DNA from: Ochrobactrum sp. RH2CCR150
Lineage (GTDB): Bacteria > Pseudomonadota > Alphaproteobacteria > Rhizobiales > Rhizobiaceae
DNA length: 64,000 nt
Direction of reading: 5' to 3'
Assembly: GCA_014138095.1 (NCBI GenBank)
Contig: JACGXE010000008.1
Coordinates: forward strand, 62,001 to 126,000
Every line of letters begins with the position of its first letter. Position 1 is the first letter of the stretch. Under the pieces are notes generated by a model, which saw only the letters and a program-made list of their open reading frames with translations, did no database searches and was not told the DNA's origin. The position numbers were made by a program, and so were the translations under genes. Shown in pieces: positions 1-8,377 of this stretch.

Positions 1-666
1 GCGTCCGGCGATACGTGGCGTGCCCCGCGAACGCCGCGCGACTTCCAGCGCACCCTCCGGCGAAATGCCCATCTGCATGATGCGCGCGCCACGGCGCACG
101 ATATATTCCAGTTCCTCGACCGTATAGAAATTGAGCCGCACAGGAATGCCGAAGCGGTCACGCAATGGCGTGGTCAGGAGACCAAGGCGCGTCGTCGCCG
201 CAACCAGCGTGAATTTTGCAAGATCGATCTTCACCGAACGCGCCGCCGGGCCTTCACCAATGATCAGATCGAGCTGGAAATCTTCCATCGCCGGATAGAG
301 AATTTCTTCCACTGCCGGGCTGAGGCGATGAATTTCATCAATGAAGAGCACGTCGCGCTCTTCGAGATTGGTGAGCAATGCCGCCAGATCGCCAGCCTTG
401 GCGATAACCGGACCGGAGGTAGAGCGGAAGTTGACGCCCAGTTCCTTGGCCATGATCTGCGCCAGCGTCGTCTTGCCGAGACCGGGAGGGCCGACGAACA
501 GCACATGATCCAGCGCCTCGCCACGCACCTTGGCTGCTTCAATGAAGACCTTGAGATTGGCGCGCGCCGCCGCCTGCCCCACGAAATCGTCGAGCATCTG
601 CGGGCGCAGCGTATTGTCTTCGTCTACGCGTCTGTCGGCATCGATGAGAGGGTTGCGGTCGCTCAT
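1..666 (-). CDS. ruvB: Holliday junction branch migration helicase RuvB (3' part beyond window edge)
   Basis: RuvB is the hexameric AAA+ motor that drives branch migration of Holliday junctions together with RuvA. The first 222 codons are present and the C-terminal part lies outside the window. The sequence shows the Walker A motif GPPGLGKT at residues 59-66, the Walker B region [10 protein letters not shown] near residue 112, and sensor-like [10 protein letters not shown], all typical of the family. The ATG at 666 is preceded by a strong AAGGAGG. It is the last gene of a ruvC-ruvA-ruvB operon, 40 bp after ruvA. Identity is certain; only completeness is unknown. Confidence 0.97.
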   Translation of the reverse strand, partial: MSDRNPLIDADRRVDEDNTLRPQMLDDFVGQAAARANLKVFIEAAKVRGEALDHVLFVGPPGLGKTTLAQIMAKELGVNFRSTSGPVIAKAGDLAALLTNLEERDVLFIDEIHRLSPAVEEILYPAMEDFQLDLIIGEGPAARSVKIDLAKFTLVAATTRLGLLTTPLRDRFGIPVRLNFYTVEELEYIVRRGARIMQMGISPEGALEVARRSRGTPRIAGR

Positions 667-706
667 GCTTTCCTCCTTGCATGAACACACCGCTGAGACA
701 AGGTAA

Positions 707-1324
707 TCACCGCGACAATTCCTTCAAACCCAGCCGGATCAGCTTGGCCGAATCGGCATCCTCGCCCGCCTCTTTCAGCGCAGCCGCAACGGCATTCGCC
801 GCCTGATCGCGCGAGTAACCGAGATTGGAAAGCGCCGACACGGCATCCGCGACGGGAGCCGGGGCCGCACCGGCTCCAAGCTCCTGCTTGAGCCCGATGG
901 TGCCGCTCGCCTCACCGGCAAAGGCCGGAGCCTTGTTCTTCAATTCGGTAACGATGCGCTCCGCCACTTTCTTGCCGACGCCCGGCGCACGCGACACCAT
1001 GGCGATGTCTCGCAGCGCAATCGCATTGGCCAGTTCCGATGGAGACAATGTGCCGAGTACAGCCAGAGCCACCTTGGCGCCGACGCCCTGCACATTTTGC
1101 AACAGGCGGAACCATTCGCGCTCAAGCTGATTGGCAAAACCGTAAAGACGGATCATGTCCTCGCGGACATAGGTTTCGATGAACAGAATGGCCGCCTCGC
1201 CCGCGCCGCCGAGATTGCCCAGCGTGCGCGGCGAACAGAACGCCACATAGCCAACGCCATGCACGTCGATGACGGCATGATCATCGGCAATTTCATCGAT
1301 CACGCCCTTAAGCTTGCCGATCAT
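707..1324 (-). CDS. ruvA: Holliday junction DNA-binding protein RuvA
   Basis: RuvA binds four-way junctions as a tetramer and loads RuvB. The 205-residue product has the usual family length: an N-terminal OB-fold (starting [10 protein letters not shown]), two helix-hairpin-helix motifs ([10 protein letters not shown] near residue 77, [11 protein letters not shown] near residue 113) and a C-terminal RuvB-contact domain ([15 protein letters not shown] near residue 165). It starts 7 bp after ruvC, consistent with one transcript and probable translational coupling. Confidence 0.97.
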   Translation of the reverse strand: MIGKLKGVIDEIADDHAVIDVHGVGYVAFCSPRTLGNLGGAGEAAILFIETYVREDMIRLYGFANQLEREWFRLLQNVQGVGAKVALAVLGTLSPSELANAIALRDIAMVSRAPGVGKKVAERIVTELKNKAPAFAGEASGTIGLKQELGAGAAPAPVADAVSALSNLGYSRDQAANAVAAALKEAGEDADSAKLIRLGLKELSR

Positions 1325-1331
1325 TCTGGTC

Positions 1332-1853
1332 CTACCCCGCTAACAACGCCTGCATACGGCGGGCGCTTACAATGCTCTGACGATGATGGGCATGGCAAAT
1401 GGCAATAGCCAACGCATCGGCGGCATCGCTCGTATCGAACGACGCACGCGGCATCAGCACTTTGACCATCATGTGTATCTGTTGCTTTTCACCGTGACCG
1501 ACACCGATCACCGCTTTCTTGACAGCATTCGGCGCATATTCCGCAACAGGCAGCCCCGCCTGTGCAGGAGCCAGCAAGGCAATGCCGCGCGCCTGGCCGA
1601 GCTTGAGTGTTGCCGTCGCATCCTTGTTGACGAAGGTATGCTCGACCGCCGCCTCATGCGGCATGAATTCATGCAGAACTTTGGAAAGCCCCTCATGCAG
1701 CTGGCAAAGACGTGAAGCGAGATCCATCTCGGCGTTCGACGTCACCGTGCCCGAGCCGATGAAGTGCAGTGAATTGCCCAGCGATTCGACAATGCCCCAC
1801 CCCGTGCGGCGCAGGCCCGGATCGATGCCAATAATGCGAATCGTTTCTTTCAT
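1332..1853 (-). CDS. ruvC: Crossover junction endodeoxyribonuclease RuvC
   Basis: RuvC is the dimeric resolvase that cuts Holliday junctions processed by RuvAB. The 173-residue protein begins with the RNase H-like signature [13 protein letters not shown], whose Asp is the first metal ligand. It also has the acidic Glu in [12 protein letters not shown] and the C-terminal [12 protein letters not shown] region with the last two metal-binding acids. It is the first gene of the ruvCAB operon. A LexA-like half-site pair lies about 50 bp upstream. Confidence 0.96.
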
Positions 1854-1898
1854 AAGCGAACCCTATCCTCAGACGGATTCACTTGACAGCAGAAAAGT

Positions 1899-1913
1899 GA
1901 ACAAAAGAGAAAC
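1899..1913 (-). promoter_or_regulatory. Imperfect LexA-like box upstream of ruvC
   Basis: On the minus strand the sequence reads GTTT-N7-GTTC. The alphaproteobacterial LexA consensus is GTTC-N7-GTTC, so this has one mismatch and the exact 7-nt spacing. It lies 46 bp before the ruvC start. SOS control of ruvCAB is known in several bacteria; here it is inferred from the motif only. Confidence 0.4.
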
Positions 1914-1944
1914 ATGCGCGTCCATAGGCGCACATGAAGAGATA

Positions 1945-2502
1945 TTAAGAGGCGCCGAAAGCCGTCTTCAGCAACACAATTTGCTCGGAAACCGGGTTGC
2001 CGTGCGGATTGGCCTGCAGGGAAACCACATCGCCATAGACTTCGCGGTCCATGCGGCGCACACGCGCCTGCAGACGCATTGAGCGCTCCACCAATTCGGC
2101 AAAGGCCGCAGGCAGCTCGCTCCAGCCTGGAACGCCTTCGCCAGCCGATGGCGTGTCGAGGCGCACCTTGGCCTTTTCAGCAGACACCTGCTGGCGGTTC
2201 ATCTCGCCGTTGCGGGCAGCGCGCTGCAGCAGAAGCCAGGAAGCGATCTGCATCAGACGGGTGGTAAGGCGCATCGATTCGGCGGCATAAAGCGTCGCAG
2301 CAATCCGTGACAGATTGCGCGCTTCTTCACGGCCTTCGCCGTCGAGATAGCTCGCCGCTTCCTCGACCATATCCATGCCCTGGCTGTAGATCGGCTTGAA
2401 CGAATCCGAGAAGACCATGCGCTCTGCGAGGCTGATCATATTGCTCGGCACCTGTCTCTGTTCGCTAATCACTGCTCTGTCACCCTGCATGACCGCCTGC
2501 AT
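1945..2502 (-). CDS. rcdA: RcdA-family (DUF1465) protein, regulator of CtrA degradation
   Basis: In Caulobacter, RcdA is an adaptor that helps ClpXP degrade the cell-cycle regulator CtrA. The product matches the DUF1465 family in the all-helical core (SLAERMVFSDSF, GMDMVEEAASYLDGEGR, RLTTRLMQIASWLLLQRA) and in the C-terminal VSLQANPHGNPVSEQIVLLK. The start is uncertain: in-frame ATGs occur at 2577 and 2502, with others downstream, and none has a strong ribosome binding site. The one at 2502 gives 185 residues. A perfect CtrA-type box lies about 160 bp upstream, suggesting that CtrA controls its own degradation factor. Confidence 0.85.
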   Translation of the reverse strand: MQAVMQGDRAVISEQRQVPSNMISLAERMVFSDSFKPIYSQGMDMVEEAASYLDGEGREEARNLSRIAATLYAAESMRLTTRLMQIASWLLLQRAARNGEMNRQQVSAEKAKVRLDTPSAGEGVPGWSELPAAFAELVERSMRLQARVRRMDREVYGDVVSLQANPHGNPVSEQIVLLKTAFGAS

Positions 2503-2658
2503 CGGCGGCCCATTCCGTTGATCGCATCCACTGGAGGATGAACGCGACTGAAAAATACTGAACCGCCGTTCGACCACGCGGGACGTCCGGACGGAACAGT
2601 CACATCAAACAAGTCCACGATAAACTGCACCTTCATGCACGGTCGCGCAAGATTATGT

Positions 2659-2673
2659 TTAACGTTCGGTTAA
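2659..2673. promoter_or_regulatory. CtrA-type box (TTAA-N7-TTAA) upstream of rcdA
   Basis: The sequence is TTAACGTTCGGTTAA, a perfect match to the TTAA-N7-TTAA site bound by phosphorylated CtrA in Alphaproteobacteria. It lies upstream of rcdA in otherwise non-coding DNA. A further TTAAC occurs at 2690-2694. Binding is inferred from the motif only. Confidence 0.6.
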
Positions 2674-2764
2674 CATTTTCAAGGGGTGGTTAACTGCCCC
2701 TGCAAGCAGAACGGGTCGAACCGGTTTCCGGTTCCCCTCATGCGTTCAAAACGCCAGTGACAGA

Positions 2765-2816
2765 CGCATTTCCAGCAAAAGTGCGAAGCGGTTTTGCGCG
2801 GGATAATGCGCAAAAG
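2765..2816 (-). repeat. Half copy of a RIME-like palindromic repeat
   Basis: The stretch starting GCATTTCCAGCAAAAGTGCG closely matches the reverse complement of the right half of the repeat at 51183-51290. It also matches the copy at 23420-23474. The repeat contains an internal inverted segment (GCGGTTTTGCG...ATGCGCAAAA). It lies in non-coding DNA upstream of rcdA. Confidence 0.75.
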
Positions 2817-2841
2817 CAAACGGTCAAAGCCTTGCAGGCAC

Positions 2842-2866
2842 AAAAAAAGAGCCGCGATGGCGGCTC
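2842..2866 (-). terminator. Rho-independent terminator with no assigned gene
   Basis: On the minus strand a 7-bp GC-rich stem (GAGCCGC/GCGGCTC, 4-nt loop) is followed by seven T residues. The nearest upstream minus-strand gene, opgC, already has its own terminator at 3022-3049. This second terminator may therefore end a separate short transcript. Confidence 0.7.
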
Positions 2867-2960
2867 TCAGGAGTTTAACAGGGAGGCGTCAAACAGAGTG
2901 GCTAAACCACTCGGTAAGAATCCAGCCGAACTGGATGTAAATGATTAAACCCTCTTAAGA
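2842..2960 (-). ncRNA. Candidate small RNA on the minus strand
   Basis: This is inferred. The interval lies between the opgC terminator and the orphan terminator at 2842-2866. It has no convincing reading frame on the minus strand, and a perfect CtrA-type box lies just upstream at 2961-2975. The minus strand contains CCTCCC, an anti-Shine-Dalgarno-like stretch, in the 40 nt before the terminator, as seen in many alphaproteobacterial trans-acting RNAs. No known RNA family was recognised and the 5' end is a guess. Confidence 0.3.
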
Positions 2961-2975
2961 TTAATGAATGGTTAA
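2961..2975. promoter_or_regulatory. CtrA-type box (TTAA-N7-TTAA)
   Basis: The sequence is TTAATGAATGGTTAA. The minus strand reads TTAACCATTCATTAA, which includes TTAACCAT, the favoured CtrA half-site in Caulobacter. Additional TTAA elements lie at 2945-2948 and 2955-2958. The box lies just upstream of the candidate minus-strand transcript and more than 450 bp from rcdA. Confidence 0.55.
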
Positions 2976-3021
2976 TTTCGAACCTGCCCTGTGGAAAATA
3001 CCAGAACGCCGAGGCCGTACA

Positions 3022-3049
3022 GAAAGAAAAAGCCGCCCGAAGGCGGCTT
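3022..3049 (-). terminator. Rho-independent terminator of opgC
   Basis: The minus strand has a stem AGCCGCC/GGCGGCT with a short TTCG-type loop followed by TTTTTCTTTC, a few bases after the opgC stop codon. Confidence 0.8.
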
Positions 3050-3053
3050 CTTA

Positions 3054-4268
3054 TCAATAGCGCTGCATTGCAGGCTGAGGCTTCGGTGCGGCTTGAACCT
3101 TGACCGGCTCGGCGGCAGGGATGGCAGGCTTGACTGCGCCCTGCTTGCCCCAGCCGATGGTGGGCAGCCACTCCAGATAATAGGCCAGCGCAAACTGCAT
3201 CACGATACCGGTTGCAATCAAAAGCGTATCGTAAGGCAGACCGCCGGGGTTCACGAGCTTCATAACCTGCGCCACCATGGCAAGCAGCGTGCCTGCGATG
3301 AACACCGGCAACGAATGCTTGCCGAGAATGGCCAGCGGGTTGTCCGGCGCGGTGCGAGCAATATTGTTCAGCGTCGGCACCACGGCAATGAGATAGGCCA
3401 TCGCCAGAATGTGCAGGAGACGCGGACCCGACAGAAAGGTCTTGTCGAAGCCGGTGATGATCATCGGCATGCCCATCGAGGCGTCAATGCCCCAGAGCGG
3501 AATGCGGACCCAGGCCAGCGCCAGCACCAGATAGCCGACGGCAAGGCCGATCAGGGCCGGATGCGTCGGTAGCTGGCCGCCACGGCGCACATGCATCACA
3601 CCTGCAATACCGATGGCAAACAGGAACTGCCAGGAAAGCGGGTTCAGGAACCACACGCCCTCGGTCGGATAATTGATCGGTGCAACCTGATAAAGACCGG
3701 ACAGGAACCAGACCACACCCGAAACGCCCAGCATCAGCGGCAGGCTGATGCGCGCCAGCAAAAGCAGGAGCGGCGTCAGAACCAGCATGACGGCATACAT
3801 CGACAGGATGTTGTTGTAGCCCAGCTGATGACCAAGCGTGACGAGACCGAACAGGGCTTCCACCGGCTGCTTGAGCAGCGGCTCGATATTGATTTCCTTG
3901 AGCAGTTCAGAACGCTTCAGGAAGATCGCGGCGGAAGCGAAGATGGCGATTGTCGCCATGGTCGTCATGATATGGGTGGTATAAAGCACGCCTGCGCGAC
4001 GCCACATCTTCAATGTCAGAAGAAGGCGGTTGCCCGGGCCGAACTTGCTGCCATAAGCCAATGCCACAGCCATGCCGGAAATCAGCACGAAGGCTTCTGC
4101 CGAATCGGAGAAGCCGAGGTTCTTGTGGGTTAAGTGCTCGTAGATGGTGCCCGGCACGTGGTTGATGAAAATGGTCAACAGCGCAAGCGCACGGAACACG
4201 TCAATGCGCGTGTCGCGCACTTTCATGGTCGGCGCGGGCATCGCTTCTCTTGCGGTCGCAATCGTCAT
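3054..4268 (-). CDS. opgC: OpgC-family membrane acyltransferase, probable cyclic glucan succinyltransferase
   Basis: OpgC-family proteins are inner-membrane enzymes that add succinyl groups to periplasmic glucans; in Brucella the equivalent protein is called Cgm and modifies cyclic beta-1,2-glucan. The 404-residue product begins its domain with RDTRIDVFRALALLTIFINHVPG and DSAEAFVLISGMAVALAYG, family signatures, and has about ten hydrophobic segments. The C-terminal tail is rich in Ala, Pro and Lys. It is monocistronic, with its own terminator, and faces the thiE-like gene across a 427-bp divergent gap. Whether the glucan substrate is cyclic is inferred from the taxon. Confidence 0.85.
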   Translation of the reverse strand: MTIATAREAMPAPTMKVRDTRIDVFRALALLTIFINHVPGTIYEHLTHKNLGFSDSAEAFVLISGMAVALAYGSKFGPGNRLLLTLKMWRRAGVLYTTHIMTTMATIAIFASAAIFLKRSELLKEINIEPLLKQPVEALFGLVTLGHQLGYNNILSMYAVMLVLTPLLLLLARISLPLMLGVSGVVWFLSGLYQVAPINYPTEGVWFLNPLSWQFLFAIGIAGVMHVRRGGQLPTHPALIGLAVGYLVLALAWVRIPLWGIDASMGMPMIITGFDKTFLSGPRLLHILAMAYLIAVVPTLNNIARTAPDNPLAILGKHSLPVFIAGTLLAMVAQVMKLVNPGGLPYDTLLIATGIVMQFALAYYLEWLPTIGWGKQGAVKPAIPAAEPVKVQAAPKPQPAMQRY

Positions 4269-4695
4269 TTACCAGCCTGTCTGTCTCTGCTGGAAAGCAC
4301 CGGCGCTTGGGACCGCGACACTCTCCAATCTCTCAGTTGCAGCTCTCCGAATGGGAGATCGGATAGAAGCCACATGCTTCATCGGGACGTTCATTGCCCG
4401 ACGTTTGATGGGACCTATATACGCAATAATCCCGGCAGAACGGGGTTGGTTCCGATCAACTTTCGTTCCAGTGGATAACATAATGCCATACCGGGCGATG
4501 AACCGGAGGCTCGAACAGCCCGCAAGCAATACAAGACTTGCCGTCTGTCCGTCGGATCGCATAAATGCGCCGGAACAATTAGCCCGACGCATATTTGCGT
4601 CAAAACAATTAGATAGAGCGCGGCTTCCGTTTCGGATAAACAGAACTTCACTCTTGCCCGAATTCCATCATGTTTTTCTCGTTAGGCTTCGCCCC
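4269..4695. other. Divergent intergenic region, no gene seen
   Basis: This 427-bp gap separates the divergent opgC and thiE-like genes and should hold both promoters. Short frames here show no family resemblance. No repeat, CtrA box, GANTC cluster or RNA motif was recognised. Confidence 0.5.
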
Positions 4696-5361
4696 ATGAA
4701 CAAGTCCGCCCCCAAAACCGAACCCGAACGCTGCCGCATCGTGCTGGTCGCCCCGCCGATTGCCGATAGCGCGGTTTTGGCCAGGCTTTTGACGGAAGCG
4801 CTTTCCGGTGGTGATGTCGCTAGCGTGATTCTCGATACCGGCGATCTGGATGAAGCAACCTTTCAGGCCGCCGCTGCAAAGGCTGTGCCGATCATTCAGG
4901 AAAAGGGTGCAGCAGCCCTCATCTTGAACGACACGCGCATTGCTGGCCGTGTCGGCGCCGATGGCGTGCATATCGAAGGCAAGGCGGCTGAACTCGCCGA
5001 CGCCATTGAAAAGCACACCCCGAAGATGATCGTCGGCACCGGCAATCTGCGTGACCGCCATGGCGCGATGGAAATCGGCGAATTGCAGCCTGATTACATT
5101 TTCTTCGGCAAGGTCGGTGCGGACAACAAGCCGGATGCGCATCCGCGCAATCTTGCGCTGGCCGAATGGTGGGCGCAGATGGTCGAAATTCCATCCATCG
5201 CGCAGGCTGGAAACACGCTGGAAAGCGTCATTCCCGCAGCCGAGACCGGCGCGGATTTCGTGGCGCTCGGTCGTGCCGTATTCGAGGCGGAAGATCCGGC
5301 GAAAGCTGTCGCGGAAGCCAACCGGCTTCTCGACGAACACGCGCCGCGTTTTGAAAACTAA
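4696..5361 (+). CDS. Thiamine phosphate synthase-like (ThiE-like) TIM-barrel protein
   Basis: ThiE joins the pyrimidine and thiazole halves of thiamine phosphate. This 221-residue protein keeps the barrel and the family landmarks LILNDTRIAGRVGADGVHIEG, GADFVALGRAVFEAEDP and AETGADF. The usual phosphate-binding stretch with a Thr-Lys pair is replaced by FFGKVGADNKPDAHP, and the usual Ser/His loop reads VGTGNLRDRHGA. It may be a diverged ThiE or may have another function. The ATG at 4696 is chosen because the domain begins soon after it. It is followed closely by the Sel1-repeat gene and so may share its transcript. Confidence 0.75.
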   Translation: MNKSAPKTEPERCRIVLVAPPIADSAVLARLLTEALSGGDVASVILDTGDLDEATFQAAAAKAVPIIQEKGAAALILNDTRIAGRVGADGVHIEGKAAELADAIEKHTPKMIVGTGNLRDRHGAMEIGELQPDYIFFGKVGADNKPDAHPRNLALAEWWAQMVEIPSIAQAGNTLESVIPAAETGADFVALGRAVFEAEDPAKAVAEANRLLDEHAPRFEN

Positions 5362-5392
5362 TCCTTCAGATTCGGTTCCCAAGGTCTTGTTG

Positions 5393-6448
5393 ATGCCCAT
5401 GAAGAGCAAACTTCTTCTCGCTGCCGCTTTGACATTCGCGCTGCCTGCCTTACCGGCAGCCGCCGCAGGCGAGCCTGCAAAGAGCCAGAGCGACAGCGCC
5501 AAGGGCACCCACAAGGACAAGAAGAGCGACAAGCCAGCCAAGCAGCCCGTTATGTTGCCGCAGCCTGCGACGACCGCTCCAATGCCGTCCATCGATCTGA
5601 GCCGGTTCGGCGACAGGCCCGCCGACGAGGCCTTCGGCGCTTTTCAGCGCGGGCTTTATCTGACCGCATTCAATCTCGCAAAACCGCAAGCGGAAAAGGG
5701 CGATCCGGCATCGCAGGCGCTGATCGCTGAACTCTATGCACGCGGCATGGGCATTCCCGCCGATCAGAAACTTGCAGCCGAATGGTATGGCAAGGCCGCA
5801 GATAACGGCATTACCGAAGCGCAGTTTCGTTATGCGGCCCTGTTGCTTCAGGGCACCTACGTCAAGAAAGATCAGGCCAAGGCCGAAGCCCTGATGGAAA
5901 AGGCGGCTGAAGGCGGCAACGCCATGGCCCAGTTCAACTGGGGCCAGATGCTGATGGTGAAGCATCCAGGTCGAGCCGGCCTCGACCTCGCCTTTCCGTG
6001 GTTTGAAAAAGCGGCTGATGAAAAGCTTGCCGACGCCCAATATGCGCTGAGCCAGATCTATGCAAATGGCACCGAAAAGATCGCCCGCGACGACAAGAAG
6101 GCCCGTTTTTATCTGATCCTTGCAGCACGCAAGGGCTATGACACCGCCCAGTTCGATCTCGGACGCTGGCTGGTGGAAGGCCGTGGCGGCGACAAGGATT
6201 ATGAACAGGGCTTCCGCTGGATGCAGCTTGCCGCCGGACGCGGCATGGTGATGGCGCAGGTCTGGCTCGCCCGTCTCTATCGCGACGGGATCGGCACCGA
6301 TGGCGATACTGTGAAGGCTGCGGCATGGTATATCATTGCGCAGCGCGCTGGTTTTCGCTCGCCGGACCTCAACGATCTGATGGACGGACTGGGCGACGAC
6401 CAGATCAAACAAGCTATCGAGACGGCTAACGATCTGCGCGTGCGCTAG
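5393..6448 (+). CDS. Exported Sel1-like repeat protein
   Basis: The 351-residue product has an N-terminal signal peptide ([22 protein letters not shown]), then a Lys/Ser/Pro-rich linker. From about residue 75 there are tandem Sel1/TPR-like repeats, for example [19 protein letters not shown] and [19 protein letters not shown]. Such solenoids mediate protein-protein contacts in the periplasm or at the envelope; the partner is unknown. ATGs at 5393 and 5399 are in frame and either could start the protein. It starts 31 bp after the thiE-like stop codon. Confidence 0.85.
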   Translation: MPMKSKLLLAAALTFALPALPAAAAGEPAKSQSDSAKGTHKDKKSDKPAKQPVMLPQPATTAPMPSIDLSRFGDRPADEAFGAFQRGLYLTAFNLAKPQAEKGDPASQALIAELYARGMGIPADQKLAAEWYGKAADNGITEAQFRYAALLLQGTYVKKDQAKAEALMEKAAEGGNAMAQFNWGQMLMVKHPGRAGLDLAFPWFEKAADEKLADAQYALSQIYANGTEKIARDDKKARFYLILAARKGYDTAQFDLGRWLVEGRGGDKDYEQGFRWMQLAAGRGMVMAQVWLARLYRDGIGTDGDTVKAAAWYIIAQRAGFRSPDLNDLMDGLGDDQIKQAIETANDLRVR

Positions 6449-6651
6449 CAATTCTGACGATTCTACGTCTCCAAAAGATTCTCTTTTCGTGCTCAGGCTT
6501 GCACAAAGCGCCGTTTTGTGGTCTTGGAGACGCCGATTATCGTGGTTCGAGTATAAGACGCTTACGCAATCCCCGTGACAAAGCGGGCGGTTGCCTTTCT
6601 GTCGTCATGCGCCGGACCGCAATTGGTTTCAATTCATTCCGGATCAAGCTC

Positions 6652-7212
6652 ATGAAGATCAATGGTAACGAAATCCGTCCCGGCAACGTCATCGAACATG
6701 ACGGCGGGCTCTGGGTTGCCGTCAAGACCAACGCCGTCAAGCCCGGCAAGGGCGGCGCCTACAATCAGGTTGAACTGAAGAACCTCATCACCGGCACCAA
6801 GCTCAACGAGCGTTTCCGCGCTGCTGAAACCGTCGAGCGCGTGCGCCTTGAGCAGAAGGACTTCTCGTTCCTCTATGAACAGGGCGAAGCGCTGATTTTC
6901 ATGGACACGGAATCCTACGAACAGCTCGAACTCCAGAAGGATTTCGTCGGCGACCGTGCTGCCTTCCTTCAGGACGGCATGATGGTCACCGTCGAGCTTT
7001 ACGAAGAAAAGCCGATCGGCATTCGCCTGCCGGATCAGGTCACGCTGGCGATCACCGAAGCCGATCCGGTCGTCAAGGGCCAGACCGCAGCTTCGTCCTA
7101 CAAGCCTGCCGTGCTTGAAAACGGCATCCGTATCCTGGTTCCGCCATTCATCGCTTCCGGTGAACGCGTGATCGTCGACACCAACGAACTGACCTACGTC
7201 AGCCGCGCTTAA
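6652..7212 (+). CDS. efp: Translation elongation factor P
   Basis: EF-P relieves ribosome stalling at polyproline stretches. The 186-residue protein has the three-domain EF-P layout: an N-terminal KOW-like domain ([19 protein letters not shown]), the loop [12 protein letters not shown] whose Lys is the beta-lysylation site in EpmA-containing bacteria, and a C-terminal OB domain ending [21 protein letters not shown]. The ATG at 6652 is used because homologues start at MKI; an in-frame extension upstream shows no conservation. Confidence 0.96.
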   Translation: MKINGNEIRPGNVIEHDGGLWVAVKTNAVKPGKGGAYNQVELKNLITGTKLNERFRAAETVERVRLEQKDFSFLYEQGEALIFMDTESYEQLELQKDFVGDRAAFLQDGMMVTVELYEEKPIGIRLPDQVTLAITEADPVVKGQTAASSYKPAVLENGIRILVPPFIASGERVIVDTNELTYVSRA

Positions 7213-7229
7213 TCCAGCGCCGATCTTTT

Positions 7230-7251
7230 GCGATGCCCAAACGGGCATCGC
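7230..7251 (+). terminator. Hairpin after efp, possible terminator
   Basis: A perfect 9-bp stem (GCGATGCCC/GGGCATCGC, 4-nt loop) lies 18 bp after the efp stop codon. No T-run follows, so termination may be weak or the hairpin may serve as a 3' end stabiliser. Confidence 0.45.
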
Positions 7252-7432
7252 AGCCTGTCGCGATTGAACCGCGACTGTTCTTTCTCAGATTGCTCAATTC
7301 CTCGAAAGTCTGTGCGCTTGCATGTGTTTGGCACATGGGCCGGATTTTCAAGGATCTGTTTAACTGCATGGTCCACGCTCATATCCACGCCTTATTCAAT
7401 GGCCGTGGGATCATGCCAAAAAGGATAAAGAA

Positions 7433-8224
7433 ATGGCCCGCTCAGCCCTTCTTAACGTTATGGTACAGGCCGCTATGAAAGCTGGCCGTAACCTTGCCCG
7501 CGACTTCGGCGAAGTCCAGAATCTACAGGTATCCCTCAAGGGCCCCGGCGACTATGTCAGCCAGGCCGACCGCAAAGCGGAACAGATCATCTACACGGAA
7601 TTGAGCCGCGCCCGCCCGGATTTCGGCTTCCTGATGGAAGAATCCGGCGAGGTAGCAGCCAAGGACGGACAGCATCGCTGGCTGATCGATCCGCTTGATG
7701 GCACAACCAATTTCCTGCACGGCATCCCGGTTTTCGCAGTCTCCATCGCTCTTGAGCGTCAGGGACAGATCGTTGCTGGCGTCATCTACAATCCGGCCAT
7801 GGACGAGCTTTACACCGCTGAACGCGGCGGCGGCGCTTTCCTCAATGATCGCCGTCTGCGCGTCGCAGCCCGCAACAAGCTGGTCGACACCGTGATTGGC
7901 ACCGGCATCCCGCATCTCGGCCGCGGTCATCACGGCCATTATCTGGTTGAACTGCGCAATGTCATGGCCGAAACGGCCGGTGTGCGCCGCATGGGTGCAG
8001 CCGCGCTCGACCTCGCTTTTGTCGCCGCCGGTCGCCTTGACGGCTTCTGGGAAGATGGCGTCAACCCATGGGACATCGGCGCAGGCATGCTGATGATCCG
8101 TGAAGCTGGCGGTTTTGTCTCCGACAAGGACGGCGGACAGGACATGTTCGACAAGAAGAGCATCGTTGCTGGCAACGAAGCCATTCAGGGCGCGCTTCTC
8201 AAGACGCTGAAGAAGCCGATCTGA
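7433..8224 (+). CDS. suhB: Inositol monophosphatase family protein (SuhB type)
   Basis: This family hydrolyses inositol monophosphates with magnesium; SuhB in enterobacteria also acts in rRNA antitermination. The 263-residue product has motif A with DPLDGTTNFLHGIPVFAVSIAL near residue 85 and the second metal-binding motif WEDGVNPWDIGAGMLMIREAGG near residue 205. The ATG at 7433 follows AGGATAAAGA. It lies alone between efp and the proton-channel pair and has a good terminator. Confidence 0.92.
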   Translation: MARSALLNVMVQAAMKAGRNLARDFGEVQNLQVSLKGPGDYVSQADRKAEQIIYTELSRARPDFGFLMEESGEVAAKDGQHRWLIDPLDGTTNFLHGIPVFAVSIALERQGQIVAGVIYNPAMDELYTAERGGGAFLNDRRLRVAARNKLVDTVIGTGIPHLGRGHHGHYLVELRNVMAETAGVRRMGAAALDLAFVAAGRLDGFWEDGVNPWDIGAGMLMIREAGGFVSDKDGGQDMFDKKSIVAGNEAIQGALLKTLKKPI

Positions 8225-8255
8225 TCCGGATCATCCCTCTTTGCGATAAACTGCA

Positions 8256-8288
8256 TTCAGCGCGCCCATTGGCGCGCTGAAGTTTTTT
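8256..8288 (+). terminator. Rho-independent terminator of suhB
   Basis: An 11-bp perfect stem (TTCAGCGCGCC/GGCGCGCTGAA) with loop CATT is followed by a T-rich run (GTTTTTT), 32 bp after the suhB stop codon. Confidence 0.9.
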
Positions 8289-8377
8289 ACAGCTCATTTT
8301 TTCATGCTCAGACGATTCCGCTTCACATAATTATGAAGTAGGCTCCCCATCAAACAGCCGACGATGGAGCGGAACGC

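Noticed and set aside
2757-2948. Plus-strand frame of 63 codons with Lys/Gln-rich product
   Set aside because: Its first part is the RIME-like repeat and the rest crosses the orphan terminator; no ribosome binding site or family resemblance.
7213-7432. suhB-type small RNA motif between efp and suhB
   Set aside because: A perfect hairpin is present, but the expected 3' terminator with T-run and conserved unpaired segments were not found.
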